A stretch of 64,000 nt of DNA from an uncultured Desulfobacter sp. GTDB taxonomy: Bacteria > Desulfobacterota > Desulfobacteria > Desulfobacterales > Desulfobacteraceae. Both the position numbers and the translations under genes were made by a program. Positions 7,815 through 17,565 of this stretch are shown piece after piece. The notes beneath the pieces are model-generated. The model searched no databases and had not been told where the DNA came from. It worked only from the letters and a program-made list of their open reading frames with translations. Location: the NCBI RefSeq assembly GCF_963665355.1, contig NZ_OY762229.1, positions 62,001-126,000 of the forward strand. The letters are read 5' to 3'. Each line of letters opens with the position of its first letter. Positions within the stretch are counted from its first letter, which is position 1.

Positions 7815-9899
7815 TTAAAACCGATACGTGACGGTAACCCCGACAGTTCTCGGATCACCGTTCTGGGCTACGCCGATGGGCTCTGTGGCACCATAATCAA
7901 AGGCTGAGGTGTAATATTCCTCATCAAAGGCGTTTTTACACCATAAAACGACATCATATTTCTCAGATTCATAACCCATCCGAAAATTTACAAGACAGTA
8001 GTCGCCAAGTTCTACATGGCTGTCATTTTGAACATTTCCGTACATTTCTCCTGTTCCCAGGAAATCCACCCTGCCGAAAAATCCGGATACATGACGGTAT
8101 TGGGTGCCTAAACTGTATGTGTAGTCCGGCGTATTGGGCATCTTGTTTCCTGAGTAATCCGAAGATCCTGACTCCCACTTATCAATTTCGGCATCCACAT
8201 ATCCAAAGGTGGCAAACAGCTCGAATCCTTTGATAGGCTTGGCCTTAAGTTCAAGTTCTATCCCCTTTGAATGGGCTTCTGCTGCGTTTGAAATGGCAAC
8301 AACGGCCCCACCGGCCGTATACTGGGATACCTGCTTGTCTTCCATGGAAATATAATAGACCGATGCATTGGCAATGAGCCGTTTATCAAACCAGTCTGTT
8401 TTAATCCCGAGTTCGTAATTCCAGGTATATTCCGGGGCATATTCAAAACTATCCTCGTCTGTTGCCTGGGCGTAGTTGTACCCGCCTTCGAGATATCCTT
8501 TGGCCACAGATACATAGACCATAGCGTTGGGATTTACATCATAGGAAAGAACCGCCTTGGGCAGCCACTCGCCAAAATCAAGATCCTTACTGTAATCTGC
8601 AGAAATATCATTGCCGGACCAGTCATACCCGTCAAGATACTGGCTGCCCTCAAGGCTTATGGCGTCATATCTCAGGCCACCGGTCAGATGAAGCCGGTTA
8701 AAAAATGTATAGGTTGCATTGACAAATGCGGCTGCACCGCTTTTATCGATCTGTGTATCCCTGATCTGCAGATCATCGAATTTTGAAAAATCAATATCTA
8801 CTTCCTCTTTAAAACCATATACCCCGGCCAGCCATTCAAAGGGGCCTGAGTTTTCCTTTGAAGAGATCCGAAATTCCTGGCTCAAAAACCGGTCATCAAA
8901 TTCCCAGACATTTTTACCGTAATCTTCAACCCCCACACCACTGCCAAGAACTGAATGCTGGTCATAATCTCTGTGGCCTGTGACAGATACAAGGTCAAAT
9001 GCATCCGCTTCATATTCAACCTTTAGTGCCTGGCCCGATCCTTCCTGATCAAAGGTGGAATCATAAAACCCTCTCATCTCAGTGGGATTGTCGTTTTTCA
9101 ATCCACCGTCGCTTGTAAATACTCTGTAAAGCCCCTGTCCGTCATCATATTCGTAGGCATCTGCAATCAATGAAACAGACAGCCTGTCACTGGGCAGCCA
9201 CAAGGCATTGGCCTTAACGCTTTTTCTGTCTATCTGTGCAGCATCTTCTTTCCCGGACCGTGTATTTTTCATAAATCCGTCACTTTTAATCCCCTGGCCG
9301 TCAATCCCCAGAAAAAATGTATCCTTTACCACCGGAATGTCTAAACTGACACCAGCTTCGTACTCCGGAACCATTCCATGGGAGGTATCAAACAGGCCGT
9401 AAGTGGCTTTAACAGTCCCGCTGAATTCGTTTCCCGGCTCTCTGGTAACAATATTCAACACGCCGGATTCCGTATTTCTTCCGTAAAGGGTCCCCTGGGG
9501 ACCCCGGAGAAATTCCACCCGTTCAATGTCCAGCAGTTCCAGGTTATGCATAAACTGAAGCGGATAATTAATGCCGTCAATGTATACACCCACCGGCCCA
9601 ATGGTCGCGCCGTCCACGGAAGATACGCCCCTGACCACCATGATGTTTTCCATGGTTGCTTGCTTGAAATAAACATTGGGAACAAAGCGGATAAGATCAG
9701 GCGTATTTCCCACGCCCGCATCTTCCAGGTCCATGGCGTCAAACGCATCCATGCTGATGGGCACATGCTGTTCATCGGCCTCTCTTTTTTCCGCTGTTAC
9801 CGTCATCGTTTCCACCTGAACCACATCATCTTCGGCCCGCACCTGCAGGGCCGTCATCACAAAAAAAAGAATCACCCAGACTGACATTTTTTTTCTCAT
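7815..9899 (-). CDS. TonB-dependent outer-membrane receptor (TBDR2)
   Basis: 694 residues, an intact paralogue of TBDR1. The signal peptide is SVWVILFFVMTALQVRA. The plug starts at MTVTAEKREADEQHVPISM and has LRGPQGTLYGRNTESGVLNI near residue 140. The barrel ends in VTVTYRF, with the CKNAFDEEYYT motif before it. AraC2 lies upstream on the same strand across a 218-bp gap. No methyltransferase follows; the downstream side is intron/MCP debris. Sequence likeness to TBDR1 suggests duplication with different ligand specificity. Import of a metal chelate is inferred from the family. Confidence 0.9.
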   Translation of the reverse strand: MRKKMSVWVILFFVMTALQVRAEDDVVQVETMTVTAEKREADEQHVPISMDAFDAMDLEDAGVGNTPDLIRFVPNVYFKQATMENIMVVRGVSSVDGATIGPVGVYIDGINYPLQFMHNLELLDIERVEFLRGPQGTLYGRNTESGVLNIVTREPGNEFSGTVKATYGLFDTSHGMVPEYEAGVSLDIPVVKDTFFLGIDGQGIKSDGFMKNTRSGKEDAAQIDRKSVKANALWLPSDRLSVSLIADAYEYDDGQGLYRVFTSDGGLKNDNPTEMRGFYDSTFDQEGSGQALKVEYEADAFDLVSVTGHRDYDQHSVLGSGVGVEDYGKNVWEFDDRFLSQEFRISSKENSGPFEWLAGVYGFKEEVDIDFSKFDDLQIRDTQIDKSGAAAFVNATYTFFNRLHLTGGLRYDAISLEGSQYLDGYDWSGNDISADYSKDLDFGEWLPKAVLSYDVNPNAMVYVSVAKGYLEGGYNYAQATDEDSFEYAPEYTWNYELGIKTDWFDKRLIANASVYYISMEDKQVSQYTAGGAVVAISNAAEAHSKGIELELKAKPIKGFELFATFGYVDAEIDKWESGSSDYSGNKMPNTPDYTYSLGTQYRHVSGFFGRVDFLGTGEMYGNVQNDSHVELGDYCLVNFRMGYESEKYDVVLWCKNAFDEEYYTSAFDYGATEPIGVAQNGDPRTVGVTVTYRF

Positions 9900-10117
9900 A
9901 CCGTTTTCTCTTTTCTTTTCATCGGTTAATAGTCAAAAACTCAAGTCGTATGGGTAGCAGAAGTCAAAGGCAAAGGGCTTTCACTTTCGTACATATTGTT
10001 AGTTAAAAAATACATTTCCAGGTAGATATTAAATTAAATAAATATTGGATGACAAAATTATTGCAGAAAAAAAGGAACGACGGCAGGTATACACAAACCC
10101 GTTTCAGGCTGGAAAAA

Positions 10118-11050
10118 TCAGCGCCCTTTGCCGTCGTGCGCCATTCCGGCATATTGACTTGGGGGAACACCGTAGTAAGTGCTGAATGCTTTGGAAAAAT
10201 GGCTGGAACTTGCATACCCCACCATTAAAGCGATTTCCGTAAGATTTTTATCCTGTTCAAGAAGCATCTGTCTTGCCAGTTTAAGGCGAATATCCCTGAC
10301 GTAAGCACCGGGCGTGGTGCCAAAAATATGGCTGAAGCCATTGATCAGCTTGGTCCTTGAAATGCCGACACGCCTGGATAGTTCACAAAGCCCGGGCGGG
10401 TTCTCTATTTGGGATTTTAACAGGTCCTTTGCAAAGTAAAGGCGGTCAATATCGTCTTTTTTAAGGGCAGAAAGCATTTTTGGTCCGTTTTTACCGGATG
10501 ATGCGGCAAGGTCGTCGAGTTTACACGCAATCAACTCCATAATTTTGGCCTCGGCAAAATAATCGGCCGCAATTCCCGTATACGGGCAATGAAAAATATG
10601 GGTCATCAACTGCCTCATCCGGGGCGTCATCCGGCTCGGTATTCTGAACGGCTCAAAGGAGTTTCCAAGGGCAAGCTGCCGTATGCATGGAGGAAATACC
10701 TTTGAATCCGATTCAACCATTTGGCGCAGGATATCATCGGGAATATTCACGCTCATCCGCCACACCCCATCCTTTGAGGATGTCTGGGACCTTACCTTGA
10801 TTTCAGGGAAGTAATAAACGGCACTTTGCCCGTCCCGTATCTCGAACTCATTTCTAAAGCATGACACCCGACTCCGGGTAAATCCCCTGACACAAAAGCC
10901 AAATCCAAACACCGGTTTTTCCGTCTCAAGGTTGGAAACAATGGTTTCACCAAGGGTATAGCGCATCAGTTCAACCTTAATGCCCGAAGACAGCGTGATG
11001 ACCTGGTACAGGGGGTGCTGACCAATGCCATCCTTTTTTTCAAAATTCAC
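10118..11050 (-). CDS. AraC-family regulator, PchR-like (AraC2)
   Basis: 310 residues from a GTG at 11050. The N-terminal sensor part has GFGFCVRGF, the middle has CPYTGIAADYFAEAKIMELIA, and the C-terminal double HTH ends in LTEIALMVGYASSSHFSKAF. It is 20-30 residues shorter than its three relatives. The frame is directly continuous upstream with a second AraC N-terminal fragment (11051-11239), separated only by a TAG. A run of 7 G's precedes the TAG and could serve as the ribosome-binding site for the GTG. It probably controls TBDR2 just downstream. Whether it is functional depends on that junction. Confidence 0.75.
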   Translation of the reverse strand: MNFEKKDGIGQHPLYQVITLSSGIKVELMRYTLGETIVSNLETEKPVFGFGFCVRGFTRSRVSCFRNEFEIRDGQSAVYYFPEIKVRSQTSSKDGVWRMSVNIPDDILRQMVESDSKVFPPCIRQLALGNSFEPFRIPSRMTPRMRQLMTHIFHCPYTGIAADYFAEAKIMELIACKLDDLAASSGKNGPKMLSALKKDDIDRLYFAKDLLKSQIENPPGLCELSRRVGISRTKLINGFSHIFGTTPGAYVRDIRLKLARQMLLEQDKNLTEIALMVGYASSSHFSKAFSTYYGVPPSQYAGMAHDGKGR

Positions 11051-11239
11051 CTACCCCCCCTTTTTAAGGTATGCTTTAAAGGAAAAATCCTGGATAACCA
11101 TGGATATGCCGCTTTGGAAATATGTTACTTTTGAGAGCCAGCCGGTTCCGTAGCTGGGATTCAAACGGACTGAATGAAGCCGTCCGTCTTCCCAGCACAT
11201 AGAACCGTCAGCCAGTTGCTGCATTTCCATTGAAACCAT
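11051..11239 (-). pseudogene. AraC regulator N-terminal fragment
   Basis: 62 residues that look like the start of a PchR-type AraC protein (PSYGTGWLSKVTYFQSGISM, then VIQDFSFKAYLKKGG), ended by TAG at 11051-11053. The next codon opens AraC2 in the same frame. AraC2 repeats the same beta-strand region (VITLSSGIKVELMRYTL), so the two are not simply one protein broken by a stop. The likely origin is deletion or recombination between two tandem AraC genes at the G-run 11054-11060. Confidence 0.6.
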
Positions 11240-11367
11240 CTCTTACTCCGCAAAATAGATTAAACGCAAAAAAAGTGGACCAAACGTAAGCAGGTAATAA
11301 TGTTTTTATGATAGATACCTGTCTTTATTAGGCTGGTCAAATATATTTATTTTTTTTGTTATATTAG

Positions 11368-11754
11368 GGGCAGATAAGTCAGGAGGGAAATGATGTTCCC
11401 TATTCCCCCAAATGGAATACCACGGTGTCCATCTCCCGCAATCTTGCCCTGCCGGATTTCTGGGGAATGACCTCCCCGTCTCTTTATACATCAGTGACCA
11501 ACCGGTATATCGGGGACAGGCAAGGGGACCCGGAAAACAGTTTTGAACTGGATACCTGCAACAAGCTGGATCTGCGCATGGGAATCATGAGCGAACACCT
11601 GGAATTTTATCTGTGGTGCGACAACCTTTTTGATGAAACATACGACCTTTACGGATTCAATCTTGGCACATCGGTGATCGACGGCAGCACCGTCCTTGCA
11701 GGCACGCCAGCCAGGGGCCGTATTCTGGGCATCGGCATTGCATATTATTTTTGA
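11368..11754 (+). pseudogene. TonB-dependent receptor C-terminal fragment
   Basis: The plus frame is open from a stop at 11365 and reads GNDVPYSPKWNTTVSISRN. It continues through YLWCDNLFDETYDLYGFNLG to the terminal GIAYYF at 11754. These are the last strands of a TBDR barrel, ending in the required C-terminal Phe. Plug, signal peptide and most of the barrel are gone. It precedes AraC3 on the same strand, so a fifth AraC/TBDR unit seems to have been lost here. Confidence 0.8.
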
Positions 11755-11901
11755 CTTTTGAGTAATGATTCTCCCAGGCACCCCGGGGCCGGATTGTTTG
11801 AACGGCTCTTTGGGTGCTGCAGGGGGGCGTTGACCTGCTGTAAAATGTATGGTATTGACAAATAAAGTTATGTAACTCTAAACATTATCAAGGATTGATA
11901 C

Positions 11902-12909
11902 ATGCAGCAGCCTATGTACCGGGGTGATGGCGGGGCAAAAATCTTTCGGATCAACTACGATTCCGCCGATGATCTGGCCGGCAAAGACCCGGCGGATTCT
12001 TTGAAATCACTGGATTCGGGCTGGACAGGGCTGGATATGTTTTCCATTATCCCGGTTCGTAAAGGCTTTTGCATGTATGCCGTCCGCATGGACCCGGAGC
12101 GTATGCCTGAATACCAATTTGAAATTGAGCACGCCCCTCTGCAGTTCGCCTACTGCCTCAGCGGCACCACCCATACCCGGTATACCGGAAAAGAGAAAAG
12201 CATTGGGTCTGAGTTCACCAACCGGGCCGGAACCAATTCCATTTGCCGCATGTCCGGCACGTCAGGCGTCAGCCGTATTTTGACCCGGCAGACCGTCAAC
12301 AGTATTGCCATCCAGATCAATCCAACCCTTTTAGCCCGGTACCTCAACTTTGACGGGAAGGACATTCTTGAACCCTGTCGCCGTGTCATTCAGGGCCAAG
12401 CCCCCATATGCGGCCTTCCCATGACAGGGGCCATGCTGAATGCGGCATACCAGGTGTTTGCCTGTGACCTTACCGGCGCCTCCCGGCAGCTGTTCATGGA
12501 AGCCAAGGCCCTTGAACTGCTCTCCCTGCAAATTGACCTGCTCACCCGCACATCAGGGGGGTGCCCCACAAGGCCGCTGACACCGGAAGAAGAGGATCGC
12601 ATCCGCAATGCCGCCCGGATTCTGATCCGGAATATGCAGGCCCCGCCCACCATATCGGCCCTGGCCCGTAAAGCATGCCTTAACGAGTTCAAGCTTAAAA
12701 AGGGTTTTAAACAGGTGTTCGGTGCCACTGTTTTACAATTTCTGCAGCACCATCGCATGGCCTGTGCCCGGGATATGATCCTCAACCAGGGCGCCAATGT
12801 AAGCCAGGCGGCTGATGTGGTGGGGTACGTCAACATCGGCCATTTCATTGCCTGTTACAAAAAGCAATTCGGTACCACCCCGGGAAACCATAAACGAAGC
12901 CTGGGATAG
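11902..12909 (+). CDS. AraC-family regulator, PchR-like (AraC3)
   Basis: 335 residues, with an AAGGA site 8 bases before the ATG. The N-terminal region has FAYCLSGTTHTRYTG. The middle has CDLTGASRQLFMEAKALELLSL, the same position and pattern as in AraC1, AraC2 and AraC4. The C-terminal HTH pair ends VSQAADVVGYVNIGHFIACY. It lies 171 bp upstream of TBDR3 on the same strand, so TBDR3 is the expected target. Confidence 0.85.
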   Translation: MQQPMYRGDGGAKIFRINYDSADDLAGKDPADSLKSLDSGWTGLDMFSIIPVRKGFCMYAVRMDPERMPEYQFEIEHAPLQFAYCLSGTTHTRYTGKEKSIGSEFTNRAGTNSICRMSGTSGVSRILTRQTVNSIAIQINPTLLARYLNFDGKDILEPCRRVIQGQAPICGLPMTGAMLNAAYQVFACDLTGASRQLFMEAKALELLSLQIDLLTRTSGGCPTRPLTPEEEDRIRNAARILIRNMQAPPTISALARKACLNEFKLKKGFKQVFGATVLQFLQHHRMACARDMILNQGANVSQAADVVGYVNIGHFIACYKKQFGTTPGNHKRSLG

Positions 12910-13080
12910 ACGTTGCGGTGCCATATCCTGTCCGGCAGTCATAAATACACCGATCCGGATTATTCATGATCGAATCCGGATTTTGCCCCGGCAATCCCTT
13001 GCAGACCCGTAAACAATTCATTATTAGTTAGCCGTGCGCATAAAAATTATACATTAAAAATAAAAATTAAAGAGGTGCTC

Positions 13081-15226
13081 ATGGTTCACTTATCCAAACA
13101 AACAGGCCGTGTTCTGGCCGGCCTGCTCCTGTGCGTCAGTCTGACGGCCGGCCAATCCGCCTTTGCCGCAGGCATGGAAGCAGCCCCCCAAAATAAAGTT
13201 GATTCTTTAAAAAATAATGAAGACAAACCCGGCACAAACGATTCGGATGCGGTCCATCCCGGGGCAGAACAAGAACTGGCAGAACAAGAACTGGCAGAAA
13301 TCATGGTCACAGCCCAGAAACAGACCCAGGACGTCAGGGAGGTGCCCATCACTATGACGGTATTCAGCGGCTTTGATCTGGAAGACATGAATGTTGAAAG
13401 TGTCAAGGATATCATGGCCCACACCCCGAACATGTCCTATTTTGCGGCCGGGGCAGAGGGGCTCGGCACGCCCAATGTCCGGGGGCTGACTGCATCTTTA
13501 CGTTCCTTTGGCACATCCACGGCCATGTATGTGGACGGGGTTCCCTATACCAGCGGATTCGGGTTTGACACCCTGCTGCAGGATATCCAGCGCATTGAGG
13601 TCTTAAAAGGCCCCCAGGGCACATTGTACGGGAAAAATGCCGAGGCCGGGGTGGTCAATGTAATCACCATGAAACCGTCCAACGCGTTCACAGGCAAGGT
13701 CACAGGCGAGATCGGGGAAGACAGCAAGCAGGTGGCCTCGGTCTCAGTGAGCGGCCCCGTGGTCAAGGATAAATTTTACATTGGTGTGTCTGCCAAATAC
13801 TATGAAAAGGAAGGCTACATTGAAGATACCTCCATGAATGACACAGCTAATGACCAGGAATACGGGTTCGGCAAGATCAATCTGCGCCTGACCCCGTCCG
13901 ATGATCTGGAAGTCTCCCTTTTGGCCCAGACCATACAGTACGAAAACGGCAACATCAACATGAACGATATTTCAGCAAACGATCCCAGAATGATCACCTC
14001 GGATCTCAACGGCGGATATTATGACAAGCCTTCATCCACCATCAGTGCCTTAAGCGCTGCCTACACCTGGAATGAGATCAAGTTTGAAACCGTTGTAACG
14101 TACTGGAATTACCAACAGGATTCTCTGGCAGAATTCGACTTCACCGACAATGCCCTGGCCATGTATCATGTTTTGAGTTTAAACGACTTTCAAAAACTGT
14201 CAGGTGAATTCAGGGTCGGTTCCACCACAGGAAATGTTTCCTGGCTGATCGGGGCATATACGGACAGGGACGACAACCTTGTGGACAACACCATCTCCAT
14301 GATGGACGGCGGGTATACCATGTATGTCACCCACGAACTTGAGGCCGTGAACAAGGCATTGTTTGCCCATGCCGCCTGGGCCGTCTCCGACCGGTTCTCT
14401 GTGATTGGGGGGGGTGCGGTATGACCAGGATGAAAAGGAATTTTCCCAGGCCGCCACCAATATCCATGATGAGAAAACCTATTCCACGATCTCTCCCAAA
14501 ATCGCGTTTTGCTATAAAGTCATACCGGATGCATCGGTATTTGCAACCGTGTCCAAAGGATACAGGGCCGGGGGCTTTAACTCCTTTGCACCGACTTACA
14601 CCGGTTCCACTGAAAACCTGAGCTACGGCAAGGAGACTGTGTGGAATTATGAAGCCGGGATTAAGACCGGTTTTTTCAACAACCGCCTGAATCTTGATTT
14701 CAGCGTGTTCTATATGGACATCAGCGACATGCAGGTGGAAACGGCTGTAAACAACACCTATACCTGGGTACTCAACGCAGCCCAGGCCACTTCCAAAGGC
14801 GCTGAGCCCTCTGCCGAATTTAAAGCCACCCGGGAGGTCAGCCTGTTTGCCTCAGCCGGCTACACCGATGTCACCTTTGACGCGTTTTCCGATGCCGGCG
14901 GGGATTACAGCGGGAACACCAATCCCTTTGCACCAAAATACAACTTCAACATCGGAGCCCAGTACCGCTCCGGAACCGGCTGGTTTGCCCGGGCCGATGT
15001 CAACGGATACGGCAAGATGTACCTGGACAAAGCCAACCAGTATGAACGGGATGCGTTTTTCCTGGTCAATCTCAAGGCCGGATACGAAGCCCGGTTCTTT
15101 GATGTGTACCTGTACGCCAAAAATTTGTTTGATGAAGAATATGACAGTGTGGGCTATTATGACGGACGGTACACCATCCCCTCACCGCCCCGGGAAATTG
15201 CCATGGCCGCAACGTTCCGGTTTTAG
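13081..15226 (+). pseudogene. TonB-dependent receptor, frameshifted at a run of 8 G (TBDR3)
   Basis: Starts at the ATG at 13081 (AGAGG 5 bases upstream). Signal peptide LAGLLLCVSLTAGQSAFA, a low-complexity spacer with AEQELAEQELAE, plug from IMVTAQKQTQDVREVPITM, and LKGPQGTLYGKNAEAGVVNV. The frame ends at 14424 after VIGGGAV. The barrel resumes in the next frame (GGVRYDQDEKEF) and runs intact to AATFRF at 15226. The break lies in eight G's (14407-14414); seven would restore one protein of about 714 residues. Everything else is well conserved, so this is a very recent mutation, a slippage-prone switch or a sequencing miscall. Probable target of AraC3. Confidence 0.85.
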
Positions 15227-15354
15227 GCGAGCGCTTTATCCAAGGCAATGTCTACCTGCTCTTCAATTTTGCCTTTCATGGCTTTGGCGAGCAAGCCCAG
15301 GGTGATCTCCACATTGATTGCGCTGTGGGATTTGTTGATATTAAGATCTGCCAT
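15223..15354 (-). pseudogene. 43-codon ORF resembling an internally deleted polyhydroxyalkanoic-acid-system protein
   Basis: From ATG 15354 the minus strand encodes a peptide beginning MADLNINKSHS and ending VEITLGLLAKAMKGKIEEQV then DIALDKALA. The two ends recall the start and C-terminus of the ~90-residue PHA_gran_rgn family, with the middle missing. It overlaps the stop of TBDR3 convergently. It could be a genuine microprotein, but a deletion remnant is more likely. Identification is from memory of the family pattern and is tentative. Confidence 0.4.
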
Positions 15355-15373
15355 TTCAAATATTCAGACAACC

Positions 15374-15398
15374 GGTGGGCACAAAAAGCGTGCCCACC
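15374..15398. terminator. hairpin, possible terminator
   Basis: Perfect 9-bp inverted repeat GGTGGGCAC / GTGCCCACC with a 7-base loop, downstream of TBDR3 (plus strand) and beside an IS91 remnant. There is no strong T-tract on either side, so termination is only possible. Confidence 0.35.
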
Positions 15399-15471
15399 CT
15401 ACCGCGCTGAGAGTCTATCCGCTATGCTAATTTTGAGCATACCTCACCGGAAATCCCCCAAACAGTGAAAA

Positions 15472-15640
15472 TCAATTCCAATACTCAACTGCCGGGATTT
15501 GAGAGACCGAAAAGTCAGAAACCAACTCAGGAATGGGATCAGAAATAACCGCCTGCGGTGGATCATGGTTGTGGATATCCCATAAGCCCAGGTGAGGCAA
15601 AATCTTTTCGATAATATCACGATCTTTGATTTCAGAGAAT
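15472..15640 (-). pseudogene. IS91-family transposase C-terminal remnant (copy E)
   Basis: The minus strand reads IIEKILPHLGLWDIHNHDPP and continues to SVSQIPAVEYWN, ended by TGA at 15472. It is almost identical to the C-terminus at 30255-30543. The similarity continues about 50 bp past the stop and then ends. Only the last ~55 codons remain, with no catalytic region. Confidence 0.7.
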
Positions 15641-15700
15641 GAAATGCCAGTGGGGAAAGATGGATATGAACCCCTTATCAGCCATTTCCATACGGCTCAT

Positions 15701-16201
15701 TTAATAGGGTTTAAAATCTGTGACGGACGCCCCATGATGCTGCCCCAATGATGATAGAAAACGATGCGCCGTTACCTTTGCCGAGATTTTTGAACGGGTG
15801 TCATCTGTGATGTCAAGAACGCCTCCCTGGTTAACGGGACTGTGGCCATATGCTTCACATACCCTGATTTCATATTCACGCCGAAGATTTTTAAACGAGG
15901 CCTCAACCTCCGGGAATTCCGTCCGTTCCCGGAACGGCAGCCGGAGAAACCCCCGGGTGTGACCATCCTTGAAATGGGGGACCTGGAGCACGTGGAACCT
16001 TGACGGCTGCCAGCCCGGAGCACGTTCATCCTCCCCGGGTAGGCAATAGCTCAAATGGGGCCTGGGCAGCATGGGAATCAGGCTTTCCACCTGGACGGCA
16101 TGGATGGCCAGTTTCTTTTCAAAGGGTTCCAGGGTGAATTCATAGCTGAGGCCGGGCCTGAAGTTGCCCCTTTTTTTGCGGATTTGCCAGCTGATCTTCA
16201 T
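15701..16201 (-). CDS. conserved hypothetical protein in AAA/VWA operon
   Basis: 166 residues, no signal peptide or transmembrane segment. The sequence is rich in charged and aromatic residues (FHVLQVPHFKDGHTRGF) and not recognised. It follows the VWA gene by 66 bp on the same strand and probably belongs to that operon, after the AAA ATPase and VWA protein. Codon usage and reading-frame length support a real gene. It may be a substrate or adaptor of the ATPase, but nothing in the sequence shows this. Confidence 0.55.
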   Translation of the reverse strand: MKISWQIRKKRGNFRPGLSYEFTLEPFEKKLAIHAVQVESLIPMLPRPHLSYCLPGEDERAPGWQPSRFHVLQVPHFKDGHTRGFLRLPFRERTEFPEVEASFKNLRREYEIRVCEAYGHSPVNQGGVLDITDDTRSKISAKVTAHRFLSSLGQHHGASVTDFKPY

Positions 16202-16267
16202 ATGGTTATCCTGTCAGAGAGATGTTTTCAATGGTTGAGGGTTATGATGCGCAGGATTGACACGGTG

Positions 16268-17563
16268 TCACACGCTGTCATGCCGGTTTTCCGGAAGCAT
16301 ATCAATCACTTCGCCGAAGGGCGGGTCCATGCCGCCCTGCCCTGCTCTGATCCAGAGCACGGGATAGGCCGGCGACCGGGCCGGGAAAAGGGTGCACTGC
16401 ATATCCGTGAAATAAATCAGACAGAACGGGGCGATGCCGTTGGTCCGGACAAATTCAAAGACTGCCCTGAAATCCGTACCGCCACCCCCTTTGGGTAAAA
16501 GGTCCGGGTCCATCCGGGACCCTTCTATGCATTCATACCGGTTGACTGTCAGATCGGCATATAGCAGGTGGACCCGGCTGGGATTCAAGGAAAAAATGTC
16601 AGAAAGCTCCTCTGTAAAGCGGGCCAGCTCGCCGGGCTGGACACTTCCCGAGGTGTCAACGGCCAGGACCATTTCAGGCATCTGGTCGGAAACCAGTGCC
16701 GGGAAATAGAGCCCCTGGTGGATATACCTTGGGTTGGGCCTTGCCCAGGTATAGTCCTGCCGGGCGGACTGCTGGATGAAGCGGGCCAGGATTGCCTGCC
16801 ATGGCAGGATTGGGCTGAACTTCTCCTGAATCAGGATCTCCACGCCCCGGGGCAGTTTTCCCATAGCTCTGGCATTTGCCGCTGCCTGGATCAGTGCCCG
16901 CTCCCAGTCATCCTGTTCGTCGTCCACTCCGGCAAAGCTTTTTTCATTTGACCCGCCCCGGTCCCTGACCTCTCCGGAGCCGCCCGGATCCGGATCCTGA
17001 TGCGGGTCCTCCTCTGCTTCATCGGCTGCGGCTCCGTTATCTGCATTCACGTTGGATGCCTCTTTTTTATCCTGATCTCTGCTTTGATCCCTGGGGGCTT
17101 CATTGGGCCGGGCGTCGGGGTTGTCGTCTGTCTCACTCAGGTCATCGGCTCCCCCCGCTTTCAAAATGCGGTAGACATATTCGGCTGTTTTGCCGGCATA
17201 TCCGTCGTCCCATAAAAAGCCGTCGGGCAGCACCAGTCCTGCATCCAGAAGGATGGGGTTGATGACGTAATCGCAGGCCTGGTTCCACAGGTCCGGGTCC
17301 CGGCTGCCCCTGCGCATGTGGTGTCCGCAGGCCGGGTGCATCACCGTGTGCGCGGATAGTCCGATGAGCTTTTCCCGGGGAAGAATGTTGATGTAATCCG
17401 GGTTGTAGCCGAATATTCGTCCGTCGGTCCAGGCAGTCCGGCAGTTTCTGTCTTCCTTGAGGGTCAGGCGCATGGCGAGACAGGCAAAAAACGGGTGGCT
17501 GATCACCATGTCTGCCCTGGCTTTCAGCAGCCGGGACTTTGCTTCGGGATTGGTTTCCGCCAC
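16268..17563 (-). CDS. VWA-domain metallopeptidase-like protein (DUF2201 type)
   Basis: 431 residues. The N-terminal half follows the putative metallopeptidase pattern (DPDLWNQACDYVINPILLDA). The zinc-site helix, however, reads HTVMHPACGHH at residues 72-82 where HExxH would be expected, so the catalytic Glu is replaced by Thr. A highly acidic linker of about 80 residues (DADNG, EEDPHQDPDPGG) leads to a C-terminal VWA domain with the metal-binding motif DTSGSV and a later TDFRAVF. Such proteins pair with MoxR-type ATPases; the ATPase gene ends 3 bp upstream. The likely role is a metal-dependent chaperone/co-chaperone pair, with the peptidase half probably inactive. Confidence 0.8.
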   Translation of the reverse strand: MAETNPEAKSRLLKARADMVISHPFFACLAMRLTLKEDRNCRTAWTDGRIFGYNPDYINILPREKLIGLSAHTVMHPACGHHMRRGSRDPDLWNQACDYVINPILLDAGLVLPDGFLWDDGYAGKTAEYVYRILKAGGADDLSETDDNPDARPNEAPRDQSRDQDKKEASNVNADNGAAADEAEEDPHQDPDPGGSGEVRDRGGSNEKSFAGVDDEQDDWERALIQAAANARAMGKLPRGVEILIQEKFSPILPWQAILARFIQQSARQDYTWARPNPRYIHQGLYFPALVSDQMPEMVLAVDTSGSVQPGELARFTEELSDIFSLNPSRVHLLYADLTVNRYECIEGSRMDPDLLPKGGGGTDFRAVFEFVRTNGIAPFCLIYFTDMQCTLFPARSPAYPVLWIRAGQGGMDPPFGEVIDMLPENRHDSV

Positions 17564-17565
17564 CG

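Noticed and set aside
11051-11053. TAG read through as pyrrolysine
   Set aside because: The sequences on both sides duplicate the same domain segment, so readthrough would not give a normal AraC protein. No pyl genes are in the window.
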